Positions 29,641 to 39,211 of a DNA stretch of 64,000 nucleotides are shown here, in pieces (position 1 is the first letter of the stretch; every line of letters begins with the position of its first letter). A program made the position numbers and the translations under genes. The notes beneath the pieces were generated by a model. That model was not told where the DNA came from. It worked only from the letters and a program-made list of their open reading frames with translations, and searched no databases. The DNA is taken from NCBI RefSeq assembly GCF_020782115.1, contig NZ_JAJGMW010000001.1, forward strand, positions 280,126 through 344,125. Direction: 5' to 3'. This DNA comes from Leeuwenhoekiella parthenopeia. GTDB taxonomy: Bacteria; Bacteroidota; Bacteroidia; Flavobacteriales; Flavobacteriaceae.

Positions 29641-31124
29641 ATCTGAACTAGGTATTTGGTATTTTTTGGGTTTGATTTATATTCTGATTCCCGGGTATTT
29701 ATCATTCTATTGTTCTCCTCTGTTCTTCCCCCAAGCGAGCGAGCGAATTCTTTTGGGATTTCCTTTTTAAGCCTCATAATGATTTTTTGATTATTTGGGT
29801 CATTTGTAACATTGTCCCACTCAAATGGATCAACCCGATGGTCATAGAGCTCGCTGCTACCATCTGGATATTGAATGTAACGATAGTGCCCGTCACCAAC
29901 AGAAACAAAACCCTCTCCGTATGTCATTATACTGGGACTGCTCTTTAGTTTGGGGTTTTCAATATATTTTAAAAGACTTTCGCCATCAATTTTATGTTCT
30001 GGCTTCCTTAGCCTGCAATAGTCTATTAAGGTAGGGTATATGTCCATCAGACTTACCGTTTGGTCAAGTTCCATGCTTTTACCATTAGGTAGGCGTATCA
30101 ATAGTGGGGAATATGCTGAAAGTTCCCACAATGTCCCTTTTTGCCATTTTTCTTTTTCGCCCATATGGTAACCATTGTCTGACGCGACGATTACGATGGT
30201 ATTTTTAGAATAAGCAGAAGCATCAAGCGCATCGATCACTCGTCCTACAGACCAGTCTGCAAACGATGTCGTTGCGAGATAACCTCGTATCATCTGTTTA
30301 AAAGTTTCGTGTCGCCTTTCCAAGCTTTCGCCAAAAAGATCAAGCGAATCTACCAAGGCGCGTCCTATTAGTGGGATATCTTCCAGATCACCTTCTTTAT
30401 AACTTACCGGCAAATGAACATCAGAAGCATCGTAAAGATCAAAAAATCGCTTAGGTGCAGTATAGGGTGTGTGCTGGCGCCAGAAACCCAAGTAACAGAA
30501 AAATGCCGAGTCATGGGCTTGTTGAAGAAACTCAATTGCCGCATCACTGTTATTTACATCAGGAAAGTCAGAATCGGGTCCTTCCCAAGCTTTAACAGAT
30601 TGAAATTGGCTCTTGCCTCCGACCCAAAATCCCTCTTCAGCAAAAGGTCCAAAACCACCTTTATAAATAGGACGGTTGTCAAACATGGCTTCTTCCCTAC
30701 CGTCTTGCAATTTAGAATGAAAGATCTTGCCACGGCCGAAAGTTTCATATCCATTTCGTTTGAAACATTCTGGCATGGACTCTACTTTTGCCAAGATATC
30801 AGAACGTCTCCAAGGGTCTGAACCGTTGTAATATACCCCTGTTTTGTGAGGTGCCACACCGCTGAAGAAAGCTGCTCGAGAAGGCACGCATACCGGAGAT
30901 GCACAGACCGCATTTGTGAAATTGACAGACTGATCCCTTAATTTATCCAGATATGGAGTCCTAACCTCTTTATAGAGATCCTTTGGCCCCCAACCATTCA
31001 TATCATCTACATTAATAAAAAGGACATTGGGATGCTGCCAGCTTTCTTGTTCTGCCACATTTTTTTTACAGCCAGCCATAATCAAGATCAATAAAAGGCT
31101 TAAATTTTTTAAATGAGTCTTCAT
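29637..31124 (-). CDS. S1 sulfatase, iduronate-2-sulfatase-like, lipoprotein
   Basis: 495 aa with lipobox LILIMAGCKK (lipid Cys 19). Metal-binding LFINVDDMNGWG and formylglycine site C79-V-P-S-R in ASPVCVPSRAAFFSGV. Also DNGYHMGEKEKWQKGTLWELSAYSPLLIR and the C-terminal GDGHYRYIQYPDGSSELYDHRVDPFEWDN, which closely parallels the 24115-25548 sulfatase. The two look like the same broad S1 subfamily but are clearly diverged, implying different sulfate positions. Envelope location inferred from the lipobox. Confidence 0.88.
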   Translation of the reverse strand: MKTHLKNLSLLLILIMAGCKKNVAEQESWQHPNVLFINVDDMNGWGPKDLYKEVRTPYLDKLRDQSVNFTNAVCASPVCVPSRAAFFSGVAPHKTGVYYNGSDPWRRSDILAKVESMPECFKRNGYETFGRGKIFHSKLQDGREEAMFDNRPIYKGGFGPFAEEGFWVGGKSQFQSVKAWEGPDSDFPDVNNSDAAIEFLQQAHDSAFFCYLGFWRQHTPYTAPKRFFDLYDASDVHLPVSYKEGDLEDIPLIGRALVDSLDLFGESLERRHETFKQMIRGYLATTSFADWSVGRVIDALDASAYSKNTIVIVASDNGYHMGEKEKWQKGTLWELSAYSPLLIRLPNGKSMELDQTVSLMDIYPTLIDYCRLRKPEHKIDGESLLKYIENPKLKSSPSIMTYGEGFVSVGDGHYRYIQYPDGSSELYDHRVDPFEWDNVTNDPNNQKIIMRLKKEIPKEFARSLGGRTEENNRMINTRESEYKSNPKNTKYLVQI

Positions 31125-31135
31125 GTTCTAACTGT

Positions 31136-32773
31136 TTAGTTCTTGCCAGACAAACTCCCCATATTTATACTATCGGGAACTTTTTTTAAATTATTGCCCC
31201 TCCCATCAAGAAAATACGACTCGATGTCTGAGATCAGTATCCAAGGTGGAGCTGGCTTTTTGCCGGCAAGAAAATCGTCGTACAATCCGCGCCATTTTGA
31301 TAAATCATATTGTTCATAAAGATGCCCGTAACCTTCGATCCTCAGATCACCCTCTTCACTTAATTTTTTCATCATAAATGATTTCAGGTTTTGCATTTGC
31401 GAAGAAAATTCTTCATTTAATGCCAGATTATTAATGCAATAAGGATCGCTAGTAATGTCGTATAATTCTTCTAAAGGTCTCTTGCCAAAATTTGTCATCC
31501 AGTAATTTTTGTCATTTCCCTTTCGTCTTAAATTAAGTAAAAGACTCTTTGTAGGGCTGCTGTCGACATTAAGATAGCCGGTCTCCGGGTTTCCTGATGG
31601 CCAGCGATTGGGTTCAAAATTTTTTATATAAAGCATATTATCTTTATAAATACCACGTATGGGGTAACCCCAATCGTTGGGTCTTCCGGTATCGTGACGT
31701 TCTTTACCAACCAGTACAAAGTCACGAGAGGCTTGCACCTCCTCTGGTATTTCGGCAGTGAGCAAGGGCAAGAAACTCTTACCCGGCGAGGGATGCAAAC
31801 CAGACTCTTTAAATGGGAGCTCTACCGCATCAAAGATGGTTGGTGTGAGATCAATAAAGCTGACATAATTCTTTATATCTCTTCCTGTAGATAGTATTCT
31901 ATCCTTCCAGCAAAGCGCCAAAGGCACGTGATTAGCCTGTTCATATTGGTTTCCTTTAACTCTTGGAAAAGGCATACCATGGTCTGAGGTGTAAATGATG
32001 AGCGTATTATTTAATATGCCTCGCTTCTCAAGTTCCTGCACTATCTTCCCCGCCTGTTCATCAGCATACTCTATTTCGTAAGCATAATCTAATAAGTCTT
32101 TGCGTATGGTCAGGGAATCTGGCCAGTAGCCGGGTAATTTCCCGATCATATTTGTATTTTTATTACCGAGTTTTTCACCAGATTCAAAAGCATATGCGCG
32201 GTGCGGCTCGTGAATGCCAACCCAAAAACTCCAGGGCTTCTCATCAGGCACAGAATCTATAAAATCTTTAAAATTTGCAAAATAATCGTCTCTGGATATT
32301 TCAGGAGTAGGTGGTAAAAGTTTATGTCTTCCAAAGTTAGTACCCAAGACATCTCTAGGGGTACCATCTTGTTTTAGGGTTACACCTGGAGAATACCCTT
32401 TTCCGGTATAGCCAACACTATATCCAAAATCAGCAAGAGCTTCCTGATAGGTTTTAAATTGAGGTGGAAAATAGATATAGTGGTTGGCAGCGGCCTCTAA
32501 CTGCCAACTGTTACGACCTGTGAGTAAACAAGCTCTGGATGGTGCACATTTGGCATTAGGAGTATATGCCTTTTTAAACAAAACACCTTCTTTTGCAATT
32601 CTATCAAAAGTTGGTGTTTGCACATAAGTACTTCCGTAAGCACTCATATCAAGACCTGCATCATCGAGCATAATAATGAGCACATTGGGTTTGTCCGCTT
32701 TTTGGGCAACTACAATGTTTGGCTTAAATGAGTAACTTAGAATTATTGAAGCATAAAGCATTTGTTTGAGCAT
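31136..32773 (-). CDS. S1 sulfatase, sulfamidase (SGSH)-like, secreted
   Basis: 545 aa. The signal sequence ends about VVAQ and there is no lipobox, unlike the other three. Metal site VLIIMLDDAGLDMSAYGS, formylglycine C76-A-P-S-R in NAKCAPSRACLLTGRNSWQ, then TGKGYSPG and IIYTSDHGMPFPRVKGNQYEQANHVPLALCW. This resembles the heparan N-sulfatase-like branch of S1; that resemblance does not prove N-sulfate as substrate in a PUL. It is the promoter-proximal gene of the minus-strand locus, facing the divergent exporter operon. Confidence 0.85.
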   Translation of the reverse strand: MLKQMLYASIILSYSFKPNIVVAQKADKPNVLIIMLDDAGLDMSAYGSTYVQTPTFDRIAKEGVLFKKAYTPNAKCAPSRACLLTGRNSWQLEAAANHYIYFPPQFKTYQEALADFGYSVGYTGKGYSPGVTLKQDGTPRDVLGTNFGRHKLLPPTPEISRDDYFANFKDFIDSVPDEKPWSFWVGIHEPHRAYAFESGEKLGNKNTNMIGKLPGYWPDSLTIRKDLLDYAYEIEYADEQAGKIVQELEKRGILNNTLIIYTSDHGMPFPRVKGNQYEQANHVPLALCWKDRILSTGRDIKNYVSFIDLTPTIFDAVELPFKESGLHPSPGKSFLPLLTAEIPEEVQASRDFVLVGKERHDTGRPNDWGYPIRGIYKDNMLYIKNFEPNRWPSGNPETGYLNVDSSPTKSLLLNLRRKGNDKNYWMTNFGKRPLEELYDITSDPYCINNLALNEEFSSQMQNLKSFMMKKLSEEGDLRIEGYGHLYEQYDLSKWRGLYDDFLAGKKPAPPWILISDIESYFLDGRGNNLKKVPDSINMGSLSGKN

Positions 32774-33314
32774 TCAGAAGTGTTTTGAAATACTCCAAAG
32801 CTTGCCTAAATGAGATTAATATTTTTGCTCATTTGATTAAAATGATAGCTATAAATACAACTCCTTGTTTTTCACTTTTATATTTTCCATTAAATCTAGA
32901 ATTAAAACAGATCCCACAGATTATAGAGTAATCTTTTAAGTAATAACATAACCTAATAGCGTGAATTAAAAGTCAGAATCGTCGAATTTGGACTGATATT
33001 CATAAAATTTAAACAAAAATTTTAAAATTGTTCTGTCTCTTCAAAAGCGTTTATAATAAAATTATATATGTTCTACATTACATTTAAGATATCGAATAAC
33101 ACTATTGTACATTTTTTTTATATCCTGCATTTTTGTAAAAAATATAATTAGTACTAAAATAGTTTCAAGTAATCTACCGAGTTTATTTTATTGTCTTTCC
33201 AAATACAACTTAGAATTTTTATAGTTATTAATAACCATTGAATACAAGTTAAAAATCTGTACTTAACTATATATCAAAACATTAAACCTTATATTTAATA
33301 GTAATAATTAAGGT
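32774..33314. other. A+T-rich divergent intergenic region
   Basis: 541 nt between the first PUL gene (minus) and the C39 exporter (plus). Must hold promoters for both directions. Only very short frames without family features are present. No clear TAnnTTTG box, repeat or RNA gene was identified. Confidence 0.5.
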
Positions 33315-35498
33315 TTGAAAAAGTTCCCAACATACCGGCAACCTGATTCCAAGGACTGTGGCCCCACCTGTCTTAAAATCATTGCCAAACATTATGGTCA
33401 AAGTGTTTCAATCACGTCATTAAGAATTATTAGTGAAACCACTCGCTCTGGCAGTAACCTTTTATCTCTTAGTGAAGCTGCTGAGCAAATTGGATTCCGG
33501 TCTATTGGTGTCCGTATCAATTTGGAAAAGCTTAAACAAGCACCCCTACCCTGTATTCTTCATTGGAACAAAAATCATTATGTCGTTCTTTATAAAATAA
33601 AAAAGGATATTTTTCACATATCTGACCCAGCTCACGGACTTCTAAAATATTCAAAATCAGATTTTATAAAATCTTGGATAGGCAATAATGCAGACGACTA
33701 CACCGAGGAAGGTATAGCATTATTACTCGAACCTACCCCAAAGTTGTATGATTCCGATTTTGAAGAGGATTCCAAGTTTGGCTTTGGATTTATTTCAAAA
33801 TATCTCCTTCAATACAAAAGATTTTTAGTCCAATTGATTATTGGCTTAATTGCGGGAAGTTTACTACAGCTTATTTTCCCATTTCTAACGCAAAGTATTG
33901 TTGATGTCGGGATACGAAATCAGGACATACAATTTATCTATCTGATATTAATCGCGCAGATATTTTTATTTCTGGGCAGAACAGCCATCGAAGTAATACG
34001 GGGATGGATTCTTTTACATTTGAGTACCCGACTTAATATATCGTTAATTTCAGATTTCTTCATCAAATTAATGAATCTACCCATCGCATTCTTTGACACC
34101 AAGATGACCGGGGATATATTACAACGCATTAATGACCATAAACGGATTGAGCGCATACTTACTTCTTCCTCATTAAATGTACTCTTCTCTTTTGTAAACC
34201 TGATCATATTCGGTATCGTTTTAGCCTATTATAATCTTTGGATTTTCGTTGTCTTTCTTGGTGGTAGTATTTTATACTTCCTATGGATAAAACTGTTCCT
34301 AAAAAAACGTGCTGACTTGGATTATAAACGATTTTCTCAGATTAGCCAGGAGCAAAGCAAAACCATTGAGCTCATCAACGGGATGCAGGAAATCAAATTG
34401 CATAACGCTGAAAAACAAAAACGCTGGGGATGGGAGTTTTTGCAAGCCCGATTATTTAAAATTTCGGTAGAAGGTCTGGCATTAGAACAGTACCAACAAG
34501 TTGGGTCAAATTTTATCAATGAGCTTAAAAACATTCTTATTACAGTTTTATCTGCAACTTTGGTGATTAAGGGCGAGATCACCCTGGGTATGATGCTGGC
34601 CATCTCATACATTGTAGGACAACTCAATTCTCCCATATCTCAACTTATCAATTTTGTTCGCGAGTATCAAGATGCAAAAATATCGCTCGACCGGCTTGGT
34701 GAAATCCATAATAAAGAAAACGAAGAGAATACTGCTCAAAAGATTAGCGATGTTAACTACGATTCCGACTTAAAATTGGAGGGCGTCTCATTTAGATACA
34801 CGGGCTCTGATAAGTTGGTTCTTGAAGATTTAGATCTTTTGATTCCCGCAAAGAAAGTCACGGCCATCGTTGGGGTTAGCGGTAGTGGTAAATCTACGCT
34901 CATCAAACTACTGATGAAATACTACTCCCCCATTGAAGGAAATGTGTTTCTTGGAGCGCACAAATTGGAAAATGTTTCTCAAAAAACCTGGAGATCTGTT
35001 TGCGGAGTAGTAATGCAGGAAGGCTATATTTTTAACGATACTATAGCTCATAATATAGCTATTGGTGAAGACTATATTGATAAAGATAAACTGGCTAAAG
35101 CTGTTGATATCGCCAACATCAAAGACTTTATTGAGTCTTTACCTTTATCTTACAACACGAAGATCGGAATGGAAGGCGTGGGTTTAAGTACAGGTCAAAA
35201 ACAACGTCTCTTAATCGCGCGGGCAGTTTATAAGGATCCAAAATATTTATTTTTTGATGAGGCTACTTCTGCATTAGATGCTAATAATGAAAAAACAATA
35301 ATCGAAAAACTCAATTCATTTTTTGAAGATCGAACCGTAGTTGTGGTCGCACATCGATTAAGCACCGTTCGTCATGCAGACCAAATCGTCGTGCTTGATC
35401 AGGGAAAAATTATTGAGATTGGAAATCATCACGAACTCATTAAGCAAAAAGGGTCCTATTATAATTTGGTTAAAAATCAACTCGAACTCGGAAAATAA
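33315..35498 (+). CDS. C39 peptidase-containing ABC exporter (bacteriocin/peptide type)
   Basis: 727 aa. Residues 1-130 are a C39 peptidase with all active-site residues: C15 (SKDCGPTC), H88 (NKNHYVVLYKI) and D104 (SDPAHG). Six membrane segments follow (about 165-440), then an ABC ATPase with Walker A GVSGSGKST, signature STGQKQRLLIARAV, Walker B YLFFDEATSALD and switch His in VAHRLSTV. Such proteins cut double-glycine leader peptides and export the mature part. The start must be TTG: an in-frame stop lies directly upstream at 33309 and the next ATG is inside the peptidase domain. A short AGG precedes it. The HlyD partner follows after 1 nt. Confidence 0.93.
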   Translation: MKKFPTYRQPDSKDCGPTCLKIIAKHYGQSVSITSLRIISETTRSGSNLLSLSEAAEQIGFRSIGVRINLEKLKQAPLPCILHWNKNHYVVLYKIKKDIFHISDPAHGLLKYSKSDFIKSWIGNNADDYTEEGIALLLEPTPKLYDSDFEEDSKFGFGFISKYLLQYKRFLVQLIIGLIAGSLLQLIFPFLTQSIVDVGIRNQDIQFIYLILIAQIFLFLGRTAIEVIRGWILLHLSTRLNISLISDFFIKLMNLPIAFFDTKMTGDILQRINDHKRIERILTSSSLNVLFSFVNLIIFGIVLAYYNLWIFVVFLGGSILYFLWIKLFLKKRADLDYKRFSQISQEQSKTIELINGMQEIKLHNAEKQKRWGWEFLQARLFKISVEGLALEQYQQVGSNFINELKNILITVLSATLVIKGEITLGMMLAISYIVGQLNSPISQLINFVREYQDAKISLDRLGEIHNKENEENTAQKISDVNYDSDLKLEGVSFRYTGSDKLVLEDLDLLIPAKKVTAIVGVSGSGKSTLIKLLMKYYSPIEGNVFLGAHKLENVSQKTWRSVCGVVMQEGYIFNDTIAHNIAIGEDYIDKDKLAKAVDIANIKDFIESLPLSYNTKIGMEGVGLSTGQKQRLLIARAVYKDPKYLFFDEATSALDANNEKTIIEKLNSFFEDRTVVVVAHRLSTVRHADQIVVLDQGKIIEIGNHHELIKQKGSYYNLVKNQLELGK

Positions 35499-35499
35499 G

Positions 35500-36792
35500 A
35501 TGCCGGAAAAACTTGAAAATATTGAATTGCGTAGTGAAGAGGTTCAGGAAATCCTTACCCGTGTTCCTAACTGGATGATTAGATGGGGTAACACTTTATT
35601 TTTGAGTCTTATCGTAATAGTTTTAGTGATGGCCTGGTTTATCAAATACCCGGACATTATTCAAACTACTGCTTTTTTAACTACTGAAAACCCTGCTGAG
35701 AAAATCTATGCTAGATCAACGGCCAGGATTGACAGTATTTTTGTAGAAGCTAATCAGCAGGTATTTTCAGGACAACCTTTAGCCTTATTGGAAAACACTG
35801 CTAATTATTCCGATATTGTATTCCTAGACTCCCTATTAGACACTATGGAAGTTTCTGAAAATGAATTCTTCTTTCCAATAGATGATTTACCGCTGCTCTT
35901 CCTGGGTGAAGTTGAGCAGGCCTATGCCAATTTTGAGAATAGCTATATTTCCTATTCGATAAACAAAAACCTGCGCCCCTACTCTAATGAAGCCAATGCT
36001 CAGCAACTGAAACTATCCGAATTGAAGCTTCAGTTTTCTAATTTGGAATCTCAAATACGAATCAACAAGAAAGAGCTGGAGTTTAAAGAGAATGATTTGG
36101 AGCGCATGAATACGCTTTTCGATAAAGGTGTCATTGCAGAACAGGAATACGAAACCAGACAAATTGAATTTCTTCAGGCCCAGCGCAATTACGAAAACCT
36201 AATCAATTTACGTTCCCAGCTTAGAGACGCTATCAATGCTACGAGTTCAAATTCACGATCTACCGACATCAACCGCACTCGTGAATCAGTATCGCTTTAT
36301 AAAGCTTTGATTCAGTCCTTTAATCAACTCAAAAAGAGCATTAAAGATTGGAAATATGTATACCTGTTGCAGGCAGAACAGCCAGGAACCCTTACATTTA
36401 TGAATTACTGGAATACCAATCAAACTGCAAATCAGGGCGATGTTATCTTTACTGTAATTCCCAATGAAAAGCATGGCTATTTAGCGAAACTCACCGCTCC
36501 GGCTCAGAATTCAGGCAAAATAAAAACAGGTCAGATTGTAAACATCAACTTGGCAAACTATCCCGAAAATGAATTTGGAGTACTCAAGGGAACCATAAGT
36601 AGTATCTCGGCCTTACCTGATGAAGAACAGAACTATATCATTGATGTGAGTCTCCCGGATTCCTTAGTTACCACCTATGGTAAACCTATTGATTACAAAC
36701 CGGAAATGCCTGGCTCCGCAGAAATCATCACGGAAGACTTAAGATTATTAGAGCGTTTATTCATTCAATTCAAGCAATTACTCGACCGTTAA
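35500..36792 (+). CDS. HlyD-family membrane fusion protein, partner of the C39 exporter
   Basis: 430 aa from the ATG at 35500, 1 nt after the exporter stop. The frame is open further upstream but that part overlaps the ATPase gene. One membrane helix (TLFLSLIVIVLVMAWFIKY, about 30-50) precedes a biotinyl-lipoyl-like half (RIDSIFVEANQQVFSGQPLALLEN). Next come a long coiled coil (QLKLSELKLQFSNLESQIRI) and the second lipoyl half plus beta-barrel (GTLTFMNYWNTNQTANQGDVIFTVIP, TGQIVNINLANYPENEFG). It links the inner-membrane exporter to an outer-membrane channel. No TolC-like gene is in the window. Confidence 0.92.
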   Translation: MPEKLENIELRSEEVQEILTRVPNWMIRWGNTLFLSLIVIVLVMAWFIKYPDIIQTTAFLTTENPAEKIYARSTARIDSIFVEANQQVFSGQPLALLENTANYSDIVFLDSLLDTMEVSENEFFFPIDDLPLLFLGEVEQAYANFENSYISYSINKNLRPYSNEANAQQLKLSELKLQFSNLESQIRINKKELEFKENDLERMNTLFDKGVIAEQEYETRQIEFLQAQRNYENLINLRSQLRDAINATSSNSRSTDINRTRESVSLYKALIQSFNQLKKSIKDWKYVYLLQAEQPGTLTFMNYWNTNQTANQGDVIFTVIPNEKHGYLAKLTAPAQNSGKIKTGQIVNINLANYPENEFGVLKGTISSISALPDEEQNYIIDVSLPDSLVTTYGKPIDYKPEMPGSAEIITEDLRLLERLFIQFKQLLDR

Positions 36793-36793
36793 G

Positions 36794-38971
36794 TTATTCA
36801 TGATTTTGAAATAAGGGATGACCGGTTTGCCATAATCCAAAGGAAAAAACATCTACATATTCCAGATACATCTGTGATATTTCTGAGCTTCCCTGATGGC
36901 CGGATTCTTTATGAATGCGAAAAAGTACCGGATCATTTGAAGTGGTACTATTCTGAAGCCGGGCAACATACTTCCCGGGCATCCACAACGGCACTCGTGC
37001 ATCGTTGTCTCCTGCGGTTAACAATACTGCAGGATAATTAGTATTACGTATGTTTAGATACGGATCCATCCGCGTTAAACCAACAACACCTAAAGAATCG
37101 CTTATACTTCCATATTCATCCTGATTAGAGCCTCCACCATCATCCCGATTCTCACTTCTAAAGGGATTCATCACAGAAACCTCAGCAATTGCTGCTGCAA
37201 ACAACTCGGGTTTTTCATTTAGTGCTCCTCCAATTGTTATTCCTCCTGCACTCGAACTATAAATTACCGTCTTGTCCGGAGCTGTAAAACCCTTGTCAAT
37301 GAGATATTCGGTAACAGCAATCAGGTCTTTCCAACTGTTGCATTTATTGAGTTTCATTCCCTGCAGGTGCCACTCCTCCCCTTTTTCACCTCCCCCTCTT
37401 ACGTGAGGTATACAGAGAATACCACCTAATTCTACCCAGCTTAAAAAAATCGGTGAAAAGAATGGAGAAATAGTAGTACCGTATGCCCCATAGGTGTAGA
37501 ATAAAGCAGGATGAGTACCATCACGAGTGAGGTTTTTGTTATAAATCAGAGATACCGGTATCTGCTCCCCATCATCCGCTTCTACCAGTAATTCGTTATT
37601 GATTATATCATTAAACTCGTCAAAATTTACGGGTGTGGTAAGAGGTTGATCAGTAAACTTTTGAGTTTTTAAATTTAAATAATACCGGTCACTTTCCGAT
37701 GTCCAGCCGGAGAGGTTAAACCATAAGTGCGAACTTCCTGCCTGAGTTTGATACAGCTTAATGGCCCCCGGTTTGTAAGGTAAGGCTATGGAATCCGATT
37801 TATAACCATCAGAGGTATATAAACTGGCCTGAGTGCCATATTTAGTGGTAGTATAACAAACCCCGTTTTCGGTTACTAAAAAAGAGTTTAGGATTTCATT
37901 TGATTCTGAATCCGCATACTGCTTAGAATTTTTGAAATCCGGATTTAAGATCGGTACCTTATTAATTGTATTGGTGTTTTTAAGCTTATTAGTGCGGTAG
38001 TAGTAATTATCTCTGTAAAACTGACCTTCTGAAGTATATACCTGATCTTCTTTAGTATAAAAAGGTTCCCAATTGGGTGTACCTCTTTCAAGATCGGCTA
38101 TAGGCGTTATGTAGGCATCCCAAAAATTATCTACGGTTGCGAGATAACCTAGAGCGTATATGGCATCCTGAGAATCGATTGTAGCAATGGGATACACATC
38201 TTCCGTAATAGTTAAGTCATTAATTAGTTTACTTCCAAAAATGGAAATCAGAGAGTCTGCAGGTTTCCCTAATCTATGCAGTACCGTCTCGGTATGCTCA
38301 GCCCCTTCCTCATCATAAGAAAATTGAAGAAAAAGAAAGCCGGTATCATCCGGCAGCCAACTGATTCCTAAAAATGAATCAGGCCACGCGTTATGTAAAA
38401 CTTCAGGATAGCGGTCATTTTTTTCGAGATCAAGAATAATGATATCTGATATTTCATATCCTGAATGAGTAAGTGCTATAGCTAGCTTATTTCCTTTCCA
38501 ACTGGGTTTAAAATAGCTTATTGTATGTTTAGTATCATAATCATAAGTTTTGGGATCAAACAGCAGCTTTTCTTCGGCTTCATAGAAGTCCCGATAGTAT
38601 AAAGATGCATATTGCTCTTCTGCATTGCGCTTTAAATAAAAATACCTTCCGCTCTCCGAGACTTTAACGTCTGAAACATGCGCAGCAGCCCGGCTTCCAT
38701 AATCTGTAAACTTATCCAATAAGAGATTACGTCCGGTTATGTTGTTTAATACCGTATCTGCCAGCTTTGCCTGAGCTTCATACCAGCCTTTGATTTCTTC
38801 CTGCTCCAGTTGTTCCAGGTGCCGGTAAGGGTCAGTTACTTCTATTCCAAAATAAGTTTCCTGAACATCTTTAGCATGTATCGCAGGATACTGCAACTTG
38901 GATTGTACCCGCTTTTGAGAATACGAATGGAGTGGGAAATAAAGGAAAGTAAGAATCCATAAATACTTCAT
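36794..38971 (-). CDS. Prolyl oligopeptidase (S9A) family, exported
   Basis: 725 aa with a signal peptide MKYLWILTFLYFPLHSYSQ. The N-terminal part (YPAIHAKDVQETYFGIEVTDPYRHLEQ...) and a seven-bladed propeller lead to an alpha/beta-hydrolase domain (HPALFYTYGAYG, VRGGGEKGEEWH). Catalytic triad: Ser about 576 in IYSSSAGGITIGG, Asp about 657 in LTAGDNDARVPLW, His about 691 in HKESGHQG. The nucleophile elbow has Ser where most members have Gly (GGSNGG). It cuts short peptides after proline in the periplasm. It converges with the exporter operon (stops 1 nt apart) and follows the double-glycine peptide gene after a hairpin. Confidence 0.92.
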   Translation of the reverse strand: MKYLWILTFLYFPLHSYSQKRVQSKLQYPAIHAKDVQETYFGIEVTDPYRHLEQLEQEEIKGWYEAQAKLADTVLNNITGRNLLLDKFTDYGSRAAAHVSDVKVSESGRYFYLKRNAEEQYASLYYRDFYEAEEKLLFDPKTYDYDTKHTISYFKPSWKGNKLAIALTHSGYEISDIIILDLEKNDRYPEVLHNAWPDSFLGISWLPDDTGFLFLQFSYDEEGAEHTETVLHRLGKPADSLISIFGSKLINDLTITEDVYPIATIDSQDAIYALGYLATVDNFWDAYITPIADLERGTPNWEPFYTKEDQVYTSEGQFYRDNYYYRTNKLKNTNTINKVPILNPDFKNSKQYADSESNEILNSFLVTENGVCYTTTKYGTQASLYTSDGYKSDSIALPYKPGAIKLYQTQAGSSHLWFNLSGWTSESDRYYLNLKTQKFTDQPLTTPVNFDEFNDIINNELLVEADDGEQIPVSLIYNKNLTRDGTHPALFYTYGAYGTTISPFFSPIFLSWVELGGILCIPHVRGGGEKGEEWHLQGMKLNKCNSWKDLIAVTEYLIDKGFTAPDKTVIYSSSAGGITIGGALNEKPELFAAAIAEVSVMNPFRSENRDDGGGSNQDEYGSISDSLGVVGLTRMDPYLNIRNTNYPAVLLTAGDNDARVPLWMPGKYVARLQNSTTSNDPVLFRIHKESGHQGSSEISQMYLEYVDVFSFGLWQTGHPLFQNHE

Positions 38972-38986
38972 CAGTTTGGGTGTTAA

Positions 38987-39007
38987 AGCCCCGGTAGCTC
39001 CGGGGCT
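38987..39007 (-). terminator. Hairpin after the double-glycine peptide gene
   Basis: 8-bp stem AGCCCCGG / CCGGGGCT with a 5-nt loop. On the minus strand it begins 14 nt after the peptide stop codon and is followed by TTTAACA, a weak U tract. It may terminate the short peptide message or attenuate read-through into the peptidase gene. Confidence 0.6.
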
Positions 39008-39021
39008 GATTAAAACTAAAT

Positions 39022-39150
39022 TTAAAGACCGTGCTTCGGTCGTTTTAGCTTGTCCCTGCGAATGGGACCTTTGTCTGCAAATCCACCTAAGATGGCCTGA
39101 GGATTTTTAATCCTGAATTTCTCAAAGGCTTTTAAATTGGGTTGTTTCAT
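39022..39150 (-). CDS. Putative double-glycine leader peptide precursor (secreted microprotein/bacteriocin-like)
   Basis: 42 codons, too short for usual gene callers. The N-terminal 23 residues look like a GG leader: LKAFEKFRIKNPQAILGG, with hydrophobic residues at -3, -4, -10 and -12 relative to the Gly-Gly. The remaining 19 residues, starting FADKG, are strongly basic (seven Lys/Arg and one His against two Asp) and contain two Pro and two Gly. It lies 61 nt after the TPR-AraC stop and is followed by a hairpin, so it can be a discrete message. The C39 exporter 2.2 kb away has every residue needed to cleave it. Product unknown: bacteriocin, pheromone or other signal are all possible. Confidence 0.65.
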   Translation of the reverse strand: MKQPNLKAFEKFRIKNPQAILGGFADKGPIRRDKLKRPKHGL

Positions 39151-39211
39151 AATACAAGGTATTTAATTAATAGTAATTGTTAATCAATAATTCTACTTAA
39201 GTAAATAGTAT

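Noticed and set aside
1..32773. Ulvan utilisation locus
   Set aside because: Sulfatases and a GH43 fit, but no ulvan lyase, GH88/GH105 or GH78 gene is visible; kept as unresolved.
35374..35499. Extended N-terminus for the HlyD protein
   Set aside because: Overlaps the end of the ATPase gene; the ATG at 35500 right after the ATPase stop gives the normal HlyD start.
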